23,915 nt of DNA from Ascoidea tarda (nom. inval.) (GCA_030560485.1 JAKTTS010000227.1:1-23915); one strand, 5' to 3'. Shown: positions 11,096-21,359, counted from the stretch's first letter. Notes: generated from the sequence alone by a model not told the origin. A program made the numbers and translations.

Positions 11096-11525
11096 TAATG
11101 AAAAAAATGAAAAAGAAATGGCAAATGGCAATTGGATGATTTGATCACCAATTGGAAACAAAACGCCAGTTTTGAATTATTAAATCTCTATTTTGTATCT
11201 GAGAATTTATTAATTATATCTTCAAATCGAAACAAGAATATTGTTTTGGACCAATTTCAACTGAAATGTCAGATCTTCAAAATGCCAAACATGCTGGTAA
11301 ACCAATTTGGCTGGTCAGGTTCCTTATGCATTAAAATTTGAAAGTGATTTTTTTGTTCTAGAAAGAGCAACAGTAATATTGATTTCGGCTGCCACAAAAA
11401 ACGAATGAAAAATTTCAATTGCTAATAATATTATTTTTACAGTGAAATATTTCTTTAGTCGCATTATTGCCAGTTATTTCCACTAATGCTGTTTCATTTT
11501 TTAAGTCAACAGGATTGCTAATTTT

Positions 11526-12382
11526 CATTATAATCACTTTGGCCATTTAAGCTATTTAGCAAAATTTAAAGCCAAAAAATATATGATGCTACAGCGGATG
11601 CTAATGAAAAATGCAGTATTTTTTTTAGAACAAGAACAACAAAAGTCATTATTAAAAATCAACCGAATGCCAATTAGACATTCTTCATCAAATACATGTG
11701 GATGTCGTCAAAGCAATTAACACATCAGCCGCTGATGAGATAAGATATTATTTAACTGTGATTGATGATTTCTCGAAGTTTTAACTGGGTTTTCCATTTG
11801 AAAATTTTTCTTTGATTTCAAATATTAATCTAATAATTAAATAATTTTTTTTATTTTTTTCTCAAAAACGATATTATAATAAGATCCTTCAATTTTTTTA
11901 AAACAATCTTTTTTGGTGATTTCTGCTAAGATGATGAGATTTAGCCTGACGTGTTAGCCCATTAAAAGTCCAATCGTAGTGAGTTGGCTAAAGACTGGCA
12001 GACAATTATTTCATTTAAATTAAAAATATTGAAGGTGAAAAATGATTTTTTTGGTGAATTACTTAATAAATCCTTAAAATTTGCGGTTTATTTTTTAAAC
12101 TTAATGTTACAGTCTAATAAAGTGGTCAGTAATACACCATACAAAAATAATCTTGGTGATAAGAATGCCATCAAACATTTCAAAGTGTTTGGCTATGTAG
12201 CTCTTTCAATGAGTCCCATGAACTTTGGTGAAAGTAAACTAAATGATACATCGGTCTATTTCTACTTTGTCAATTACAAGAAACAGCGAAACTCCACAAA
12301 ATTTACAATTGTAGCATTGGTTCTGTGGGTTAAACCTCAAGATTTATTTCTGGAAAATCACAATTTCCATAAAAAAAAATGA
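11526..12382 (+). pseudogene. Pre-integrase and integrase remnant of element F
   Basis: HYNHFGHLSYLAKFKAK at 11526-11574 matches the zinc-binding pre-integrase motif 'WHxRxGHLSxxxLxxL'. DVVKAINTSAADEIRYYL followed by TVIDDFSKF at 11701-11781 matches the catalytic core around the first acidic residue. The 132-codon frame 11984-12382, the longest in the window, covers the core end and C-terminal part: NTPYKNNLGDKNAIKHF then KVFGYVALSM match 'TPYExxxGxKPxxxHLKVFGxxAY', and VYFYFVNYKKQRN matches 'GxFVGYxxxxKxYR'. Live integrase inserts the cDNA into the genome; this copy is broken. Confidence 0.8.
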
Positions 12383-13039
12383 TTGTTACCTGTGGTCATT
12401 TAATTTGTGGTTTGGCATGTTGTGGTGCTGCTATATACCCATATAATATTACGGTGAAAAAAAAAAAAGTATTTTTTAAATCAAAGACCTGCTACTATTT
12501 TTACCAGAAAAATTCTTTTTGGAAAACCCGACTCATTTAATGATATGCGTTTGGAGAATAGAAAATTTTTATCATTAATAATGCAATTAAAACTCTGGCC
12601 GCAAAGATTATTAATGAAAGGAGAAAACCTGCTCTAATGTGTGCTATTGAAACTAACTTCTTAATTGACGAATTGAATGTGATTGACTGTTTATTAGCTG
12701 AAAATGACAATGTCAAAAAATTTCATGAAATAAATGAAAATCTCAATAATATTTAAACATGGTGTACAAATAAAATTAAAACCCCATTGATATTTCTATT
12801 TAATTTTTTTTCCATTTTAAAACCAATAATTTTTGGTACTGTCGATAAACCAAATAATAATTATCCCAAATAAAAATCTTCTTCTCTCAAAGAGTTTCTT
12901 AGTATCAGGAATGACAACATCAATTAGTTCCTCAATCTTTTTTTTTGAATAAACACAGTTAAATGGCGATGTTTGATTAGTATAAAAAATAAACTTCTGG
13001 GTAAATTTAAAAAATTGAAGTCGCTTTCATAATGATAAG

Positions 13040-13490
13040 GCTAAAATGAAAAAATTGACCATAAAAACCCATTTAGTCCAGTTAATCGCCATGAACATAT
13101 GAAAGAAGTTTCTGCTGTTGCAGGCTTAAGGTCATATGATGTTCAGCAAATAAATATCACGACTGTTTTTTTTTTATTGATATTGATAAAAAGATTAATA
13201 TCAAAGGGCAACCAATTTTTACTTATGATTCTGCGACACATAAGGTTTGGCCCATAAAAAATTTATTTTATAGGCTCACTCAATTTCTCTCATGAAAGTA
13301 TAAATAAATAGTTAATTCTTCATGCTACACTAGGAAGAAAAAGCAATTCCTAAACATGATTAGTTTTATTCAAGAAATGAAAAAGTGAATATTTTTTGGA
13401 ATTAAATGTGGATGATCTAAATAATTGTTGGTTTTTGAGTTACATCACTTTGAGAATTGAACAATTTTTAGTTTTTGAATTGAAATGTAA
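13040..13490 (+). pseudogene. RT remnant of element F
   Basis: Near 13085-13150 the translation has SPVNRHEHMKEV, AVAGLRSYDVQQINIT, matching the copia 'FSPVVRYxxIRxLLxxAAxxxxxxxQxDVxTAF' block. Near 13185-13275 DIDKKINIKGQP and KVWPIKNLFYRLTQ match 'DLxExIYMxQPxGF' and 'VxKLxKSLYGLKQ'. At 13400-13425 ELNVDDLNN carries the RT active-site 'YVDD' region (VDDL at 13408-13419), followed by FLVFELK ('FxMKDLG'). All are in the right order on one strand. Confidence 0.75.
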
Positions 13491-13659
13491 CAACTAATAT
13501 TAATCCAAAATAACTTTTTTGTCTTTGACATTGTAATATCAAAAAGTTTTTTTAAAGTATCATTGATGGCTGTATTAAACGGCTGATATTAATTACTAAA
13601 TCAAAAAACTTTATGGGCATACCAGATTAATAATCGTTAACCCTCACAATATTTTTATG

Positions 13660-14340
13660 CCGCAACAAACTGAAATAGTTGTTGATGAAACCACCACTTT
13701 AAATTACTCAATTATTGCCTTGCCATTTCTGCTAGCAACCGATCTCCGCTTTAAATATAATTATTAGTTGGATTTTTCAGTTGTTAATAACAAAAGCTTA
13801 CTAAATGCCATTTAAGTGGTGTTATAAATTATTATGACATTTGAAAAAGATCAACATATCAATCGAGCATCAAGATAATGCAACTCGTTTTCTCAGTGGT
13901 TATAATGACAGTGAATGACCCAGTGATGTTCAAGAACAAAAATCAGTTAATCGTTATATAGTTTTAATTAATGAGAAACTAATTACATGAAGCACCAATA
14001 AAAAATTTCCGCTTTACTGATAACCTGCAAAATAAAAGAGACTACTTTCACCGAATCAATAAAAAAACCGATTTTTATTTTTCAGGTCCTTATTGATATT
14101 AGTGTCAAAATAGTAAGATCAGTGATGTACTGTGATTATTATTTTTTTGTTAATTTGACCAAACATTTAATTAATCACAAAATGGATGAAATATTATTTC
14201 ATTTCTGATTATGTCAATGTTGCTTTTAATTTATCATGCGTCGACACAGCAAAAAAGTCTTTAAAAATATTAAACAAATCTGTTGATTCATTCATATTTT
14301 TTAAATTGGTTAAATTTTCATTGAATCGTCTTTGATTAAC
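13660..14340 (+). pseudogene. RNase H and pol C-terminus remnant of element F
   Basis: About 13705-13760 YSIIALPFLLATDLRFKYN fits 'YRSxIGSLLYLxxxTRPDIxYAV'. From 13898, GYNDSE, then PSDVQEQKSVNRYIVLINEK, then STNKKFPL fit the RNase H start 'GYSDADWAGDxxxRKSTSGYVFLLxGxxISWSSKKQ'. The tail at about 14195-14335 reads YYFISDYVNVAFNLSCVDT and KSVDSFIFFKLVKFSLN, fitting 'YHFIRDxVxxGxIxLxYVPTxxxxADIxTKxLxxxxFxxL'. A very similar KYVESFTDFKLVKLS tail occurs in element C. Confidence 0.75.
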
Positions 14341-14404
14341 TGTGGCACAGCCCATTTCAATTTTCTGTAGCACATTTCAGTCCTCTGTGGCACATTTCAG
14401 TAAT
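14340..14404 (+). repeat. Short tandem repeat, three CTGTGGCACA units
   Basis: Three units begin at 14340, 14365 and 14385: CTGTGGCACAGCCCATTTCA, CTGTAGCACATTTCAGTCCT and CTGTGGCACATTTCAGTAAT, with periods of 25 and 20 bp. They start at the end of element F pol and may be LTR regulatory repeats. Confidence 0.75.
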
Positions 14405-14640
14405 GAGACAAGACAAATAAACATTCACACAGACAAGCACATTATGTGTATTGTCCTGTGAATTGTGAAACACTTTAACTGGTACTTTAGATAATGTATA
14501 CTCCGCATTCTCCGCTTATTTAAAATTTGTTTCTATCTTTTGTTTTAATACAATAATATTTTAACTATCCAACAAAATATAATCACGCTTAACAATCTGT
14601 TTTAATTACGAACCACCTTTAAGAGTAAATAATACAAATT
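14341..14640 (+). repeat. Candidate 3' LTR of element F
   Basis: This follows the pol tail of F directly, as a 3' LTR should. It opens with short tandem repeats of the type CTGTGGCACATTTCAG and carries a TATA-like CTTATTTAAAATTTG near 14515-14530, downstream of CCGCATTCTCCGC, like an LTR promoter. No matching 5' copy was found next to F's gag, so it is called from position and composition only; its end is a guess. Confidence 0.35.
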
Positions 14641-14710
14641 GCAAATGTTCTTTGAGTCAAATTAAAAAAAGTGATTGTTGATACTAAATTCGCTATGAAT
14701 GTTTCGGCTC

Positions 14711-14760
14711 TTGATGTCAAAATTGCATAATATGCATTTTGATGTCAAAAATACATAAAA
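14711..14760 (+). repeat. Direct repeat with embedded palindrome
   Basis: Two neighbouring units start TTGATGTCAAAATTGCATAA (14711) and TTTGATGTCAAAAATACATA (14738). The first contains a perfect palindrome, TGCATA-A-TATGCA, at 14724-14736. It lies between the candidate LTR of F and fragment G. No function can be assigned. Confidence 0.6.
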
Positions 14761-14799
14761 ACAGTTATTTTTTTATGAGATGAACGCAAAGCAATAAGG

Positions 14800-15790
14800 G
14801 TTATTATTGCGCTGAGCACCATTTTGCATACGCTGGACACAAAAAAGCAGGTCTCTGCAGTTTTGAATAAAGATTCTATGAAATGACTGGAATAATCGTG
14901 AAGTATTTATTCAGGATAAAAAAATTAATAGAGTAATTGCTGATGAACCCGCTTTATTTATAGCTCAATCATTAATCAGTGTTAACAACAAACCCCAGAT
15001 TAGATATGAAAAATACGACAAAAAGTTTCCACTGATTTTTTGAGACTTTAATTAGAAATACTATCATGATCAAGTCAATGAAATTTTTTAAGATGCTATA
15101 GTATTTGATTATAACAATATAAAACTAAATTTTAAATCATTTTGCACATTGAGATAAATTAGACTATCGAATAATAAACAAGTTCATATACTTTTGTTAC
15201 TAGAATGTATGCTGGTGCCAAACCGCCTAAGAAGTTAATCGCCCTTTTTTTTTTTGTTTTGACCGTCCAAAAAATAACAACTACAGAAGCAGATGAATAC
15301 CCAAGAAGAGAACCCTCCGCAAATGTCCTCAAAAAAATAAAAATGTTTTGGAGTGTTTTGCCCATCGACTAGTGCATCACAAAATTGAAGATTAGTTACC
15401 TAAAAAAAATTTGATAGTTTTGTGGGTGAACGCAAAAAAAACCCTGAATCTAGATTTTGCAAAAATCTATTGTGATTCTGGTGCTTCTTACCAAAATTGT
15501 GTCAAGCAATAGTGGTGTATTGACTTTAAACTAATGAAGTTTGAAATATATGTTATTAGAGGTGCGAGCGATGATCTAAGGGCCAATGAATTTTTGCAAT
15601 TTACAGTGCGTTAACGTTAATCAAGCACCGATTTGCTTTTGGTGCAGAAAATTTTATAGTTATTTTGGCAGCTCAAACATCGACGCTAAATCCACATTTG
15701 GAAATGATAATATTTATTTGCCAATAATTTTGATTGTCACAAAATTGCCAGTCGTTTGTATTGATGCGGTTTCATTTTAATAAATAAATT
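14800..15790 (+). mobile_element. Fragment G: gag/zinc-knuckle/protease fossil, possibly Ty3/gypsy
   Basis: About 14890-15130 on the + strand reads largely coding-like (for example INRVIADEPALFIAQSLISV) but matches no family I know. A weak zinc-knuckle trace (ECFAHRLVHHKIED) lies at about 15345-15390. At 15460-15490 KIYCDSGASYQNCVK carries the DSGAS active-site motif of a retroelement aspartic protease. Downstream, 15700-15760, IYLPIILIVTKLP resembles the 'xxPIILGxDxL' end of Ty3/gypsy-type proteases, and the copia 'GIGTV...VLYVP' block is not seen. No integrase or RT follows; the fragment stops where the LTR of element C begins. It is broken and old; the family is uncertain. Confidence 0.45.
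15460..15780 (+). pseudogene. Aspartic protease remnant (DSGAS) of fragment G
   Basis: The sequence shows CDSGASY at about 15469-15490, the signature of retropepsin-like proteases. The same strand continues with FEIYVIRGASDDLRANEFLQ at about 15541-15600, then a 64-codon frame (15586-15780) with VNVNQAPICF and IYLPIIL. Live enzymes of this type cleave the Gag-Pol polyprotein. The frame ends at 15780 and no pol domain follows before the next LTR. Confidence 0.5.
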
Positions 15791-15934
15791 TATTGCTGGT
15801 GCTCTTTTTAGTGATTGTTCAAAACACATCATAATTATTCTGGATTTTTAAAATTCATCAAAAGATATTTGTGTAAATAAAATATTTTTGTTTAAAAAAA
15901 AATATTAAAACAAAAACCAAAAAAGTTGAAGGTG

Positions 15935-16205
15935 CAGCTACGTAGACTACTGAGTAAAACTTAGCGTGATTTTAGAGATCACATAAACATCACAAATAAA
16001 ATCCGTTGCAATTTCTGTGTTTGTACGTCATGGCTAAACACTCTTCTGTAATCGTACATCGATATCTAGATCTACTACAACTTCGCATAATATCCGCTTG
16101 GCCGCAAAGCGTCTGGCCAGCTCTAAACAACAATGCTCTTAAAATATTTTTATAAATAGAAAATGAAAAACCAAATCAAAATAAAAAATAAATACTTACT
16201 ACACA
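15935..16205 (-). repeat. 3' LTR remnant of element C
   Basis: In + orientation it reads GTAGACTACTGAGTAAAACT, GCGTGATTTTAGAGATCACA and AACATCACAAATAAAATC, homologous to 5515-5600 and 9965-10040 in element A and, at the start, to 22710-22740 in C's other LTR. It lies just beyond the pol tail of C. Confidence 0.5.
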
Positions 16206-16244
16206 CGTCTTTGACAAAACAGAACCAAATATATTGCCCCAAAA

Positions 16245-16805
16245 AAATTAATGAAAAATGAATGAGAGCTTAACCAATTTAAAATCCGTGAATGATTCAA
16301 CGTATTTGTTTAACAGATTAAACCAATCTATAGCCATCTTAACTCATTAAAAATTAAAACAAACATTGATAGGCAAACAAATAAAATGTTACCTCATCCA
16401 TATGTGTTTTAAACATTTGTTATTAATTTGATATTTGATCAAAATAACAGCAAAATAACTATCACGGTAAACTACTGATGTTACTATTTAGACAGCAATA
16501 TCAACAAAACCACCGAAAAAAACAATCGTTTTATTAATTAATTTGGTAAAAACAGCATATTGGTTTGGCATGTTAGCGGTGAGATTTTTTTTAAAGCTTC
16601 ATGTAATTGGTCTTTCATTGGTTAAAACTTTATAACGAAGAACTGATTTCCAGTTGCACATATCAATAGTTCAATCACTGTCATTAGAACCATTAAAACC
16701 CCCTGTTGTTTTATTTTCATATTGGATTGTCAAGTAGATCACTATCAAATATGATAAAATTTTAATAGCAAATTTTAAATGTCATTTTGGGGTTGCAGAT
16801 AGTTC
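16245..16805 (-). pseudogene. RNase H and pol tail remnant of element C
   Basis: Minus-strand motifs: HLKFAIKILSYLI at about 16795-16755 ('HWxAxKRILRYLKGT'), GFNGSND near 16700-16685 ('GYSDSD'), then VLTNERPIT and FTKLINKTIVFFGGFVDIAV at about 16625-16495, fitting RNase H. The tail at about 16350-16260 reads NKYVESFTDFKLVKLSF, nearly the same as the tail of element F. Sequence upstream of HLKFAIK stops abruptly at the LTR edge of element B near 16825. Confidence 0.65.
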
Positions 16806-16824
16806 AAAGTGGATACAGTAGTTA

Positions 16825-17115
16825 ATTAACAATATATTGACAGTAGACTGGTGGCAAATAAGCTGAAGAAAAAATAAAGTAATCAACTAAAAAAATGGAA
16901 CGAGATGTGCCAAATACATACGTTGTAAACTGCAAAACAACCTGTTGTCTCAGCACAAAACCGACCCACGTGCAGCTCTGCAAGTCACAGTACGTTAGAA
17001 ATGCTTATTGTTCAACGCTTTTCTAAAATCCTTGACAGTATGCATCATTCGGAAAAATTCACCCGGGCCGCTCTTTAGTGGCGGGAATTACTGATAATGC
17101 AATAATTTTCAAGGC
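16825..17115 (-). repeat. 3' LTR remnant of element B
   Basis: In + orientation it begins with CAATATATTGACAGTAGACT and GGTGGCAAATAAGCTGAAGA, closely matching 22698-22740 (CAATATACTGATAGTAGACT...). Near 17090-17114 it has TGATAATGCAATAATTTTCA, comparable to the TGATAATAATT block at 21520 and 22953. It lies between the pol tail of B and the interrupted RNase H of C. Confidence 0.55.
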
Positions 17116-17199
17116 CAAATAAAAAATCCCCTTGGAAGCCGCAATGCCAAATAGTAAATACTATCTGTCAATAAAATAATTAATTTCAACTAAGAAATT

Positions 17200-17945
17200 A
17201 CAAAACAAAGAATGAAAAAAAAAATTTTGTCCAAATAGAGTGTGGCAAACAAAATGAAAATCCAATTTTTGCCTCATATACAATTAACATATAAATCAAT
17301 TTCATCAATTTTGAAAACATAAAAGTGAAAAAAGACTTTGTGATCATGTCGGTTGAAATGACAGAAGTATCAACTGTTAACAACTTAAAATCATCACTAT
17401 GATAGTTTAGTATAATAGTACCAGAGTGAAATAAGTTCGGAAATGTTAATATTTGTAAGATGTTTTGCTAAACTAACACCAGGCCGTTTTCAAAATAGAT
17501 ATTTTGCATAACCGTCAAAACACCAATATCATGTAGCACTAGATTAATGAAATGCGCTTTTTCAGTAGCGTGAGTGAAAGCAATGTAGTCTGTTTTACAA
17601 ATAAGCAGATACACCGAGATCTGCTTTTTGATGCTTCATGTAAAAGGCAAATCATTGATAAAAACAATATAGCTGCAAACCGATTTTTTGTCAACAAAAT
17701 CACCAGCTTAATCATTGTCGCAAAAACCAAAAAATTAATCAGTGTAGGAGATTTAATTAAAAATAAATATGCCATTATCTTTCGAATCTTTAAGCTCTTT
17801 TTTGGCATAGCTCAAATGGCACTTCACAAATGTTGAAAATAGCAAAATAACAATATAAATGATATTCAATATCGTTACGTCAACCATTGTTAGCAAATAT
17901 AAACCAATCAGAAATGGACCAATAATAAAATTCATTGTCTTCAAT
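17200..17945 (-). pseudogene. RNase H and pol tail remnant of element B
   Basis: The frame 17944-17753 reads MNFIIGPFLIGLYLL at its start ('YRSIIGSLLYL') and CHLSYAKKELKDSKDNGIFI at its end ('HxxAAKRILRYLKGTxDxGIxY'). Downstream (about 17740-17530) FVDKKSVCSYIVFINDLPF, SIKKQISVYLLICKTDYIAF and THATEKAHFINLVLHDIG follow the RNase H pattern almost residue by residue. The pol tail at about 17370-17290 reads LLTVDTSVISTDMITKSF ('YVPTxxMxADxxTKxL'). This is the best-preserved RNase H in the window. Confidence 0.8.
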
Positions 17946-17989
17946 TATTTCTTTTCAATTTGCAAAATTTAACGGTTTATAAAAATTAA

Positions 17990-18610
17990 CCATAATGAGA
18001 GTTGAGTATACACAAAATTCATTCACTTTGAAATTAAGCAACAATTGCCTATCATAACTGTTAACCAAAATCGTAATTCAATCGTTTAATTGAACAATAT
18101 CAGATTTTAAAGACTTGCCAAGAATTGATCTTACATTTTTTATTTTAAATTAAAACACTAAAAACAGCCGGACAATATTAATCATTTTGTTGCAAAACCC
18201 TGCAATAATGAAATCATCGACACAGAAACCCAAATCCCATTTTTCCATTTTTGAGAGTGAAATATAGCAGTTTATGTTTTTGCATAGCACTTTTAAACAC
18301 GAGATGAGTTAGAGCATTACCATTTTGTTGTAGCAGCAACAATAAAATTGTTTGTCTAAATAAATTGACTTATGCAAAGTCCAAAATTTGATAAATTGTC
18401 AGCATCGGCAAACATAATAATTGTTTTATATGAGTTTTTTTTTCAGTGACATTATAAAAAAATGCCCTACTAAGAACAAATTGATGAACAAAGTAATTTT
18501 TGAACCAGCAACAACAAGAATCTATTTGATTCTATTGTATCGAATAACGGGGATGAAAAATTTTCTAAAATCAATAATTTCAAAATGACTGTATCTCTGA
18601 GAAACGAATT
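17990..18610 (-). pseudogene. RT remnant of element B
   Basis: FFIPVIRYNRIKQILVVAGS at about 18555-18495 matches 'FSPVVRYxxIRxLLxxAA'. WDLGFCVDDFIIAGF at about 18240-18195 holds the RT active-site 'YVDDhhhAG' (VDD at about 18218-18226), followed by INIVRLFLVF and FKIKN ('LxxxFEMKDLG'), then GKSLKSDIVQLND ('LGIEIxxxxxIxLxQ') near 18110-18070. All are in order, between integrase and RNase H. Confidence 0.75.
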
Positions 18611-19329
18611 TAACTGTTTCAGTTTGACTTTCAAATCCATTTTTGATAGTGAAAACTCACCTACAGCCAATCGTTTTTGCCATTGAGAAAAAATCCAGCA
18701 GAAAAATAATGTCGTTCATGTTAGTAGCAGTTACTCTTTGCAAGAAAACAAATACCCATTATGGGTCAGCAATATTTGAGAATTCAGTAGTAGCAACAGT
18801 AAACACAGTCAACTAACAAAACGTAACCGACAAAAATTTGATTGTTTTCCGTAACTAATTGGTATGTCAGTTGGTAATGAGGTCAAAAAATTTATTTTTT
18901 TCATGGACAGTTTTACTTTTGTGTTTTCTAAATTGTAACAGATCAATTATATTTATTTCTTTAGTGAGAAAAAAATTATTGATCGAAATTATTCGGAGAA
19001 GCACTTTTTTCAATAGGTTTTTGAAACTTTTCAGTTTCATTGGATTTGGGAGTATCACATGTATCAGAAGTAATATCCCTATTTACAATTTTAGCACTTT
19101 TATTATCGCTGTTTGAGCATAAATTAATAAATCATGTTTTGAGGGCATCATTAACTTTATTAATAGCAATAAATGCTCTATTAGTATAGACCGGAAATAA
19201 TTTGGCTTTCATACTTTCATAGTGACCTAGAAGTGTTTCAAATAAAAAAGCAGTCATGGCACAAGCAGAAGTGGGGAGTTTTTTTTTACATTGAAATCTT
19301 GCCATATCAAAGTGACATGAAAAAGTCAC

Positions 19330-20135
19330 TATCACTGTAGCATTGCTGGGTTAGTAGACTTTATAACATTTTGTTGTTCATCGTAACGGACAAAACAACA
19401 AAACACAAAAGTATCACCAAATTTTCTCAAACTCAAAAATAGTTGAACTATTGCAAAAGCACCAAAACCAAAAACATTAAAATGTTTGACAACAAATGAA
19501 TATTCAACAAAACTTTTGTATGGTGTATTCACCGACAGTGGATATTTTCTAGAAACAAAATTGAGCAACTAAAAAACACATTTAACATCTTCAGGCCATA
19601 GATCATTAAAAAAGTTTGTTTTTACTAAATTGGCTTTTGGTTTTGAAGTCATTGGTTTTTGTCATTGCTAAACAATGCAATTTTGATTTGAATTAAATGA
19701 GATCAACATTTCTTTTTTGATGCCATTATCAACAAAAACGGTATCAAACACATTAAAAGCAATTTCACCGTTTGATCTTACCGTAATTATTTTTTGAGCA
19801 AATGAACTTAAAAACCAGTTCATTTGATAAATGAGTTTTCTCACCGCCAACAACCAATGAGACAAAAAAATCACAAAAATATAACCGAATATTCGTCAAC
19901 AACAATATAATCTCTGTTTCAATTATTTGCAGTGGCAGATAAAACCTGATCATTGTCAACATAAGCCAATTATAATATTCGAATTGAACACCTTATAAAA
20001 ATTTTTCTAAAAATTTTTGTTGCCTTAGTTTTAGGACAAAATCATAACTCGATGAATTACCCATTTTGACATTATAAAAATGCTCAGTTTTGAATCTGCC
20101 AGTCTACCAAGATCTCCAAGAATATCATGAAAAGA
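19330..20135 (-). pseudogene. Pre-integrase and integrase remnant of element B
   Basis: FHDILGDLGRLADSKLS at about 20133-20080 fits the 'WHxRLGHxxxxxL' pre-integrase motif. In the core, the frame 19874-19668 has KIITVRSNGEIAFNVFDTVF and VDNGIKKEMLISFNSNQN, matching 'IKxLRSDNGxEFxxxxFxxFLxxNGIxHExSxPYTPQQN' around the second acidic residue. The frame 19568-19332 has VNTPYKSF, VVKHFNVFGFGAFAIV and FGDTFVFCCFVRYDEQQN, matching the C-terminal 'TPYExxxGxxxxxxHLKVFGxxAY...GxFVGY'. The first acidic-residue region near 19970-19900 is faint. Confidence 0.8.
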
Positions 20136-20299
20136 CATAAAATCAATTGCATTTTTTTCAATTTTTAAGCAGCACTAATAAAAATGATTTAAATTTTTCA
20201 ACCGACCATAAATCTCAGCAGCAAAACCTTTATGGATTAGAAATGTATTTTCAAAAAACGTTACTAGAGGCACTCTAAAATGAAAATTAAATTTGCATC

Positions 20300-20480
20300 A
20301 TTTAAAGCAAGTAACACTAGTTGAATTTTTAACTCCTCCTAAAAATGGCTGCACTAATAACTTTAACATCAGCTCTAAGATTTCCAAAAACAATTATTTG
20401 TTTGAGCATTGTTTCACTTTTATTGAATCAATCTTTGCTAACACAAATATGCTGGGAAGCAGCAGAGTCAAAATAAAATA
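20300..20480 (-). pseudogene. Protease remnant of element B
   Basis: FYFDSAASQHICVSKD at about 20478-20431 (minus) matches the copia aspartic-protease active-site block 'WxxDSGASxHMTxxKDxF', followed by FNKSETMLKQIIVFGNLRAD in the place of the 'F...xxxxxxVxLGNG' segment. It lies between the gag and pre-integrase remnants of B, as expected. A homologous but more diverged copy at 21600-22090 belongs to element C. Confidence 0.65.
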
Positions 20481-20639
20481 TTCAACAGTCAATTACCAGT
20501 GTTATATTGGCATTCATGGACCATGTGATTCAAACAATTTAGAATCGACTATCAAATTTTTTATCAGTCAATGGCCTAAAAGTAATAGACACAGGAACCT
20601 TATGATTTTCTTACGTCATTACTAGTATGTCAGAAAAAA

Positions 20640-21269
20640 ATTGGGTTTTTTTATTTCATTGTTGTTACCATCAACAACCACTCAAGTATAATCAAAAACC
20701 CTCATTGCAGTTCATCAAATTTTAGCACCAAGCAAAACTTCGACAAAATGATTGGTTAAGGATTTTGCATCGGATGATGAAATTCTACCAAAATCAGCAA
20801 ATTAAATAAATATAACGGTTTATTATTGCTATTAAAAATCAAAACGGGAAAAAAATTTTGAACACCCTGAACATTTGTATAAGCTTTGAAAACATTGCTA
20901 AACATTTATCAAATATTTTGTTGTTATCTGTTTTGTAGTTGATCTGTTTTTGCCAGTGACTAGTGAATGAGTTTGAGGAAATTAAAAATTTGTTTCAGAA
21001 ACGATACTGCCATAGAGCTATCCTAGTTGTAATAATATTTCACGTTTATATTAGTTGATGTAAAAGACCTCGTTCAAGTCCCCAAAAACTGACACACCAG
21101 TAACTAACGCATCGCAAATAGAATCAAACCCAATAGTTACTTTTTTGATTCCGTTATCATCAGATAAATCAACACCAAATTCATTGTATTGTGGACATAA
21201 TGCAGCAAACAATGCAGCCCTGAAACTAAAAAAGAAAACCCACATAATAAAATCAGCAGCATCACGCAT
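20640..21269 (-). pseudogene. gag remnant of element B
   Basis: The frame 21269-21051 reads VDLSDDNGIKKVTIGFDSI, CDALVTGVSVFGDLNEVFYI, fitting the UBN2-type gag core 'WxxxDxxAxxxIxxSxxDxxLxxVxxxxTAKExWxxLxxxY'. The next part (about 21050-20990), YKREILLQLG and LYGSIVSETNF, fits 'RxxxLxxxLxxxKMxEGxSVxExxxxF'. A second, homologous gag lies at 22350-22680 in element C (SGIDWSDKKKIKKTMIV). Confidence 0.6.
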
Positions 21270-21359
21270 CTATTTTGATTCATGCCAAAAAAGACACGCG
21301 ATTTAACTCATAATCAATTGTGGATTGCTTATAATGAAAATGGTAATCAACGAATAGTA

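Larger units (their letters stand above)
10204..14640 (+). mobile_element. Element F: Ty1/copia fossil, nearly full coding length
   Basis: On the + strand the order is gag opening (10204-10290), zinc-knuckle remnant (about 11035-11090), pre-integrase domain (11526-11574), integrase core (11701-11781) and C-terminus (11984-12382), RT (13040-13490), RNase H (13660-14030), pol tail (14170-14340) and a candidate 3' LTR (14341-14640). This is the complete copia order and about the usual coding length. Its 5' LTR and leader are missing where element A's LTR abuts it. It is broken many times, but keeps the longest surviving frame of the window. Confidence 0.7.

Noticed and set aside
12461-12471. Long A or T runs throughout the window, considered as poly(A) tails of retroposed copies.
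   Set aside because: Runs of this length are common across the window on both strands and do not sit at element ends or next to target duplications.
17552-17836. Plus-strand 94-codon frame containing KKLISVGDLIKNKYAIIF, which at first looks like the copia block before the pre-integrase domain.
   Set aside because: The minus strand of the same DNA carries a much longer, ordered match to copia RNase H, continuous with RT upstream and the pol tail downstream. The plus-strand likeness is a chance antisense reading.
18859-19116. Plus-strand 85-codon frame, Phe/Ile/Leu-rich, considered as a membrane protein.
   Set aside because: It lies in the linker between integrase and RT of minus-strand B. 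Hydrophobic composition is expected from T-rich DNA read in this direction.
20293-20625. Plus-strand 110-codon frame.
   Set aside because: It lies antisense to the protease and end of gag of element B, whose active-site block is clear on the minus strand. The plus-strand product shows no family resemblance.
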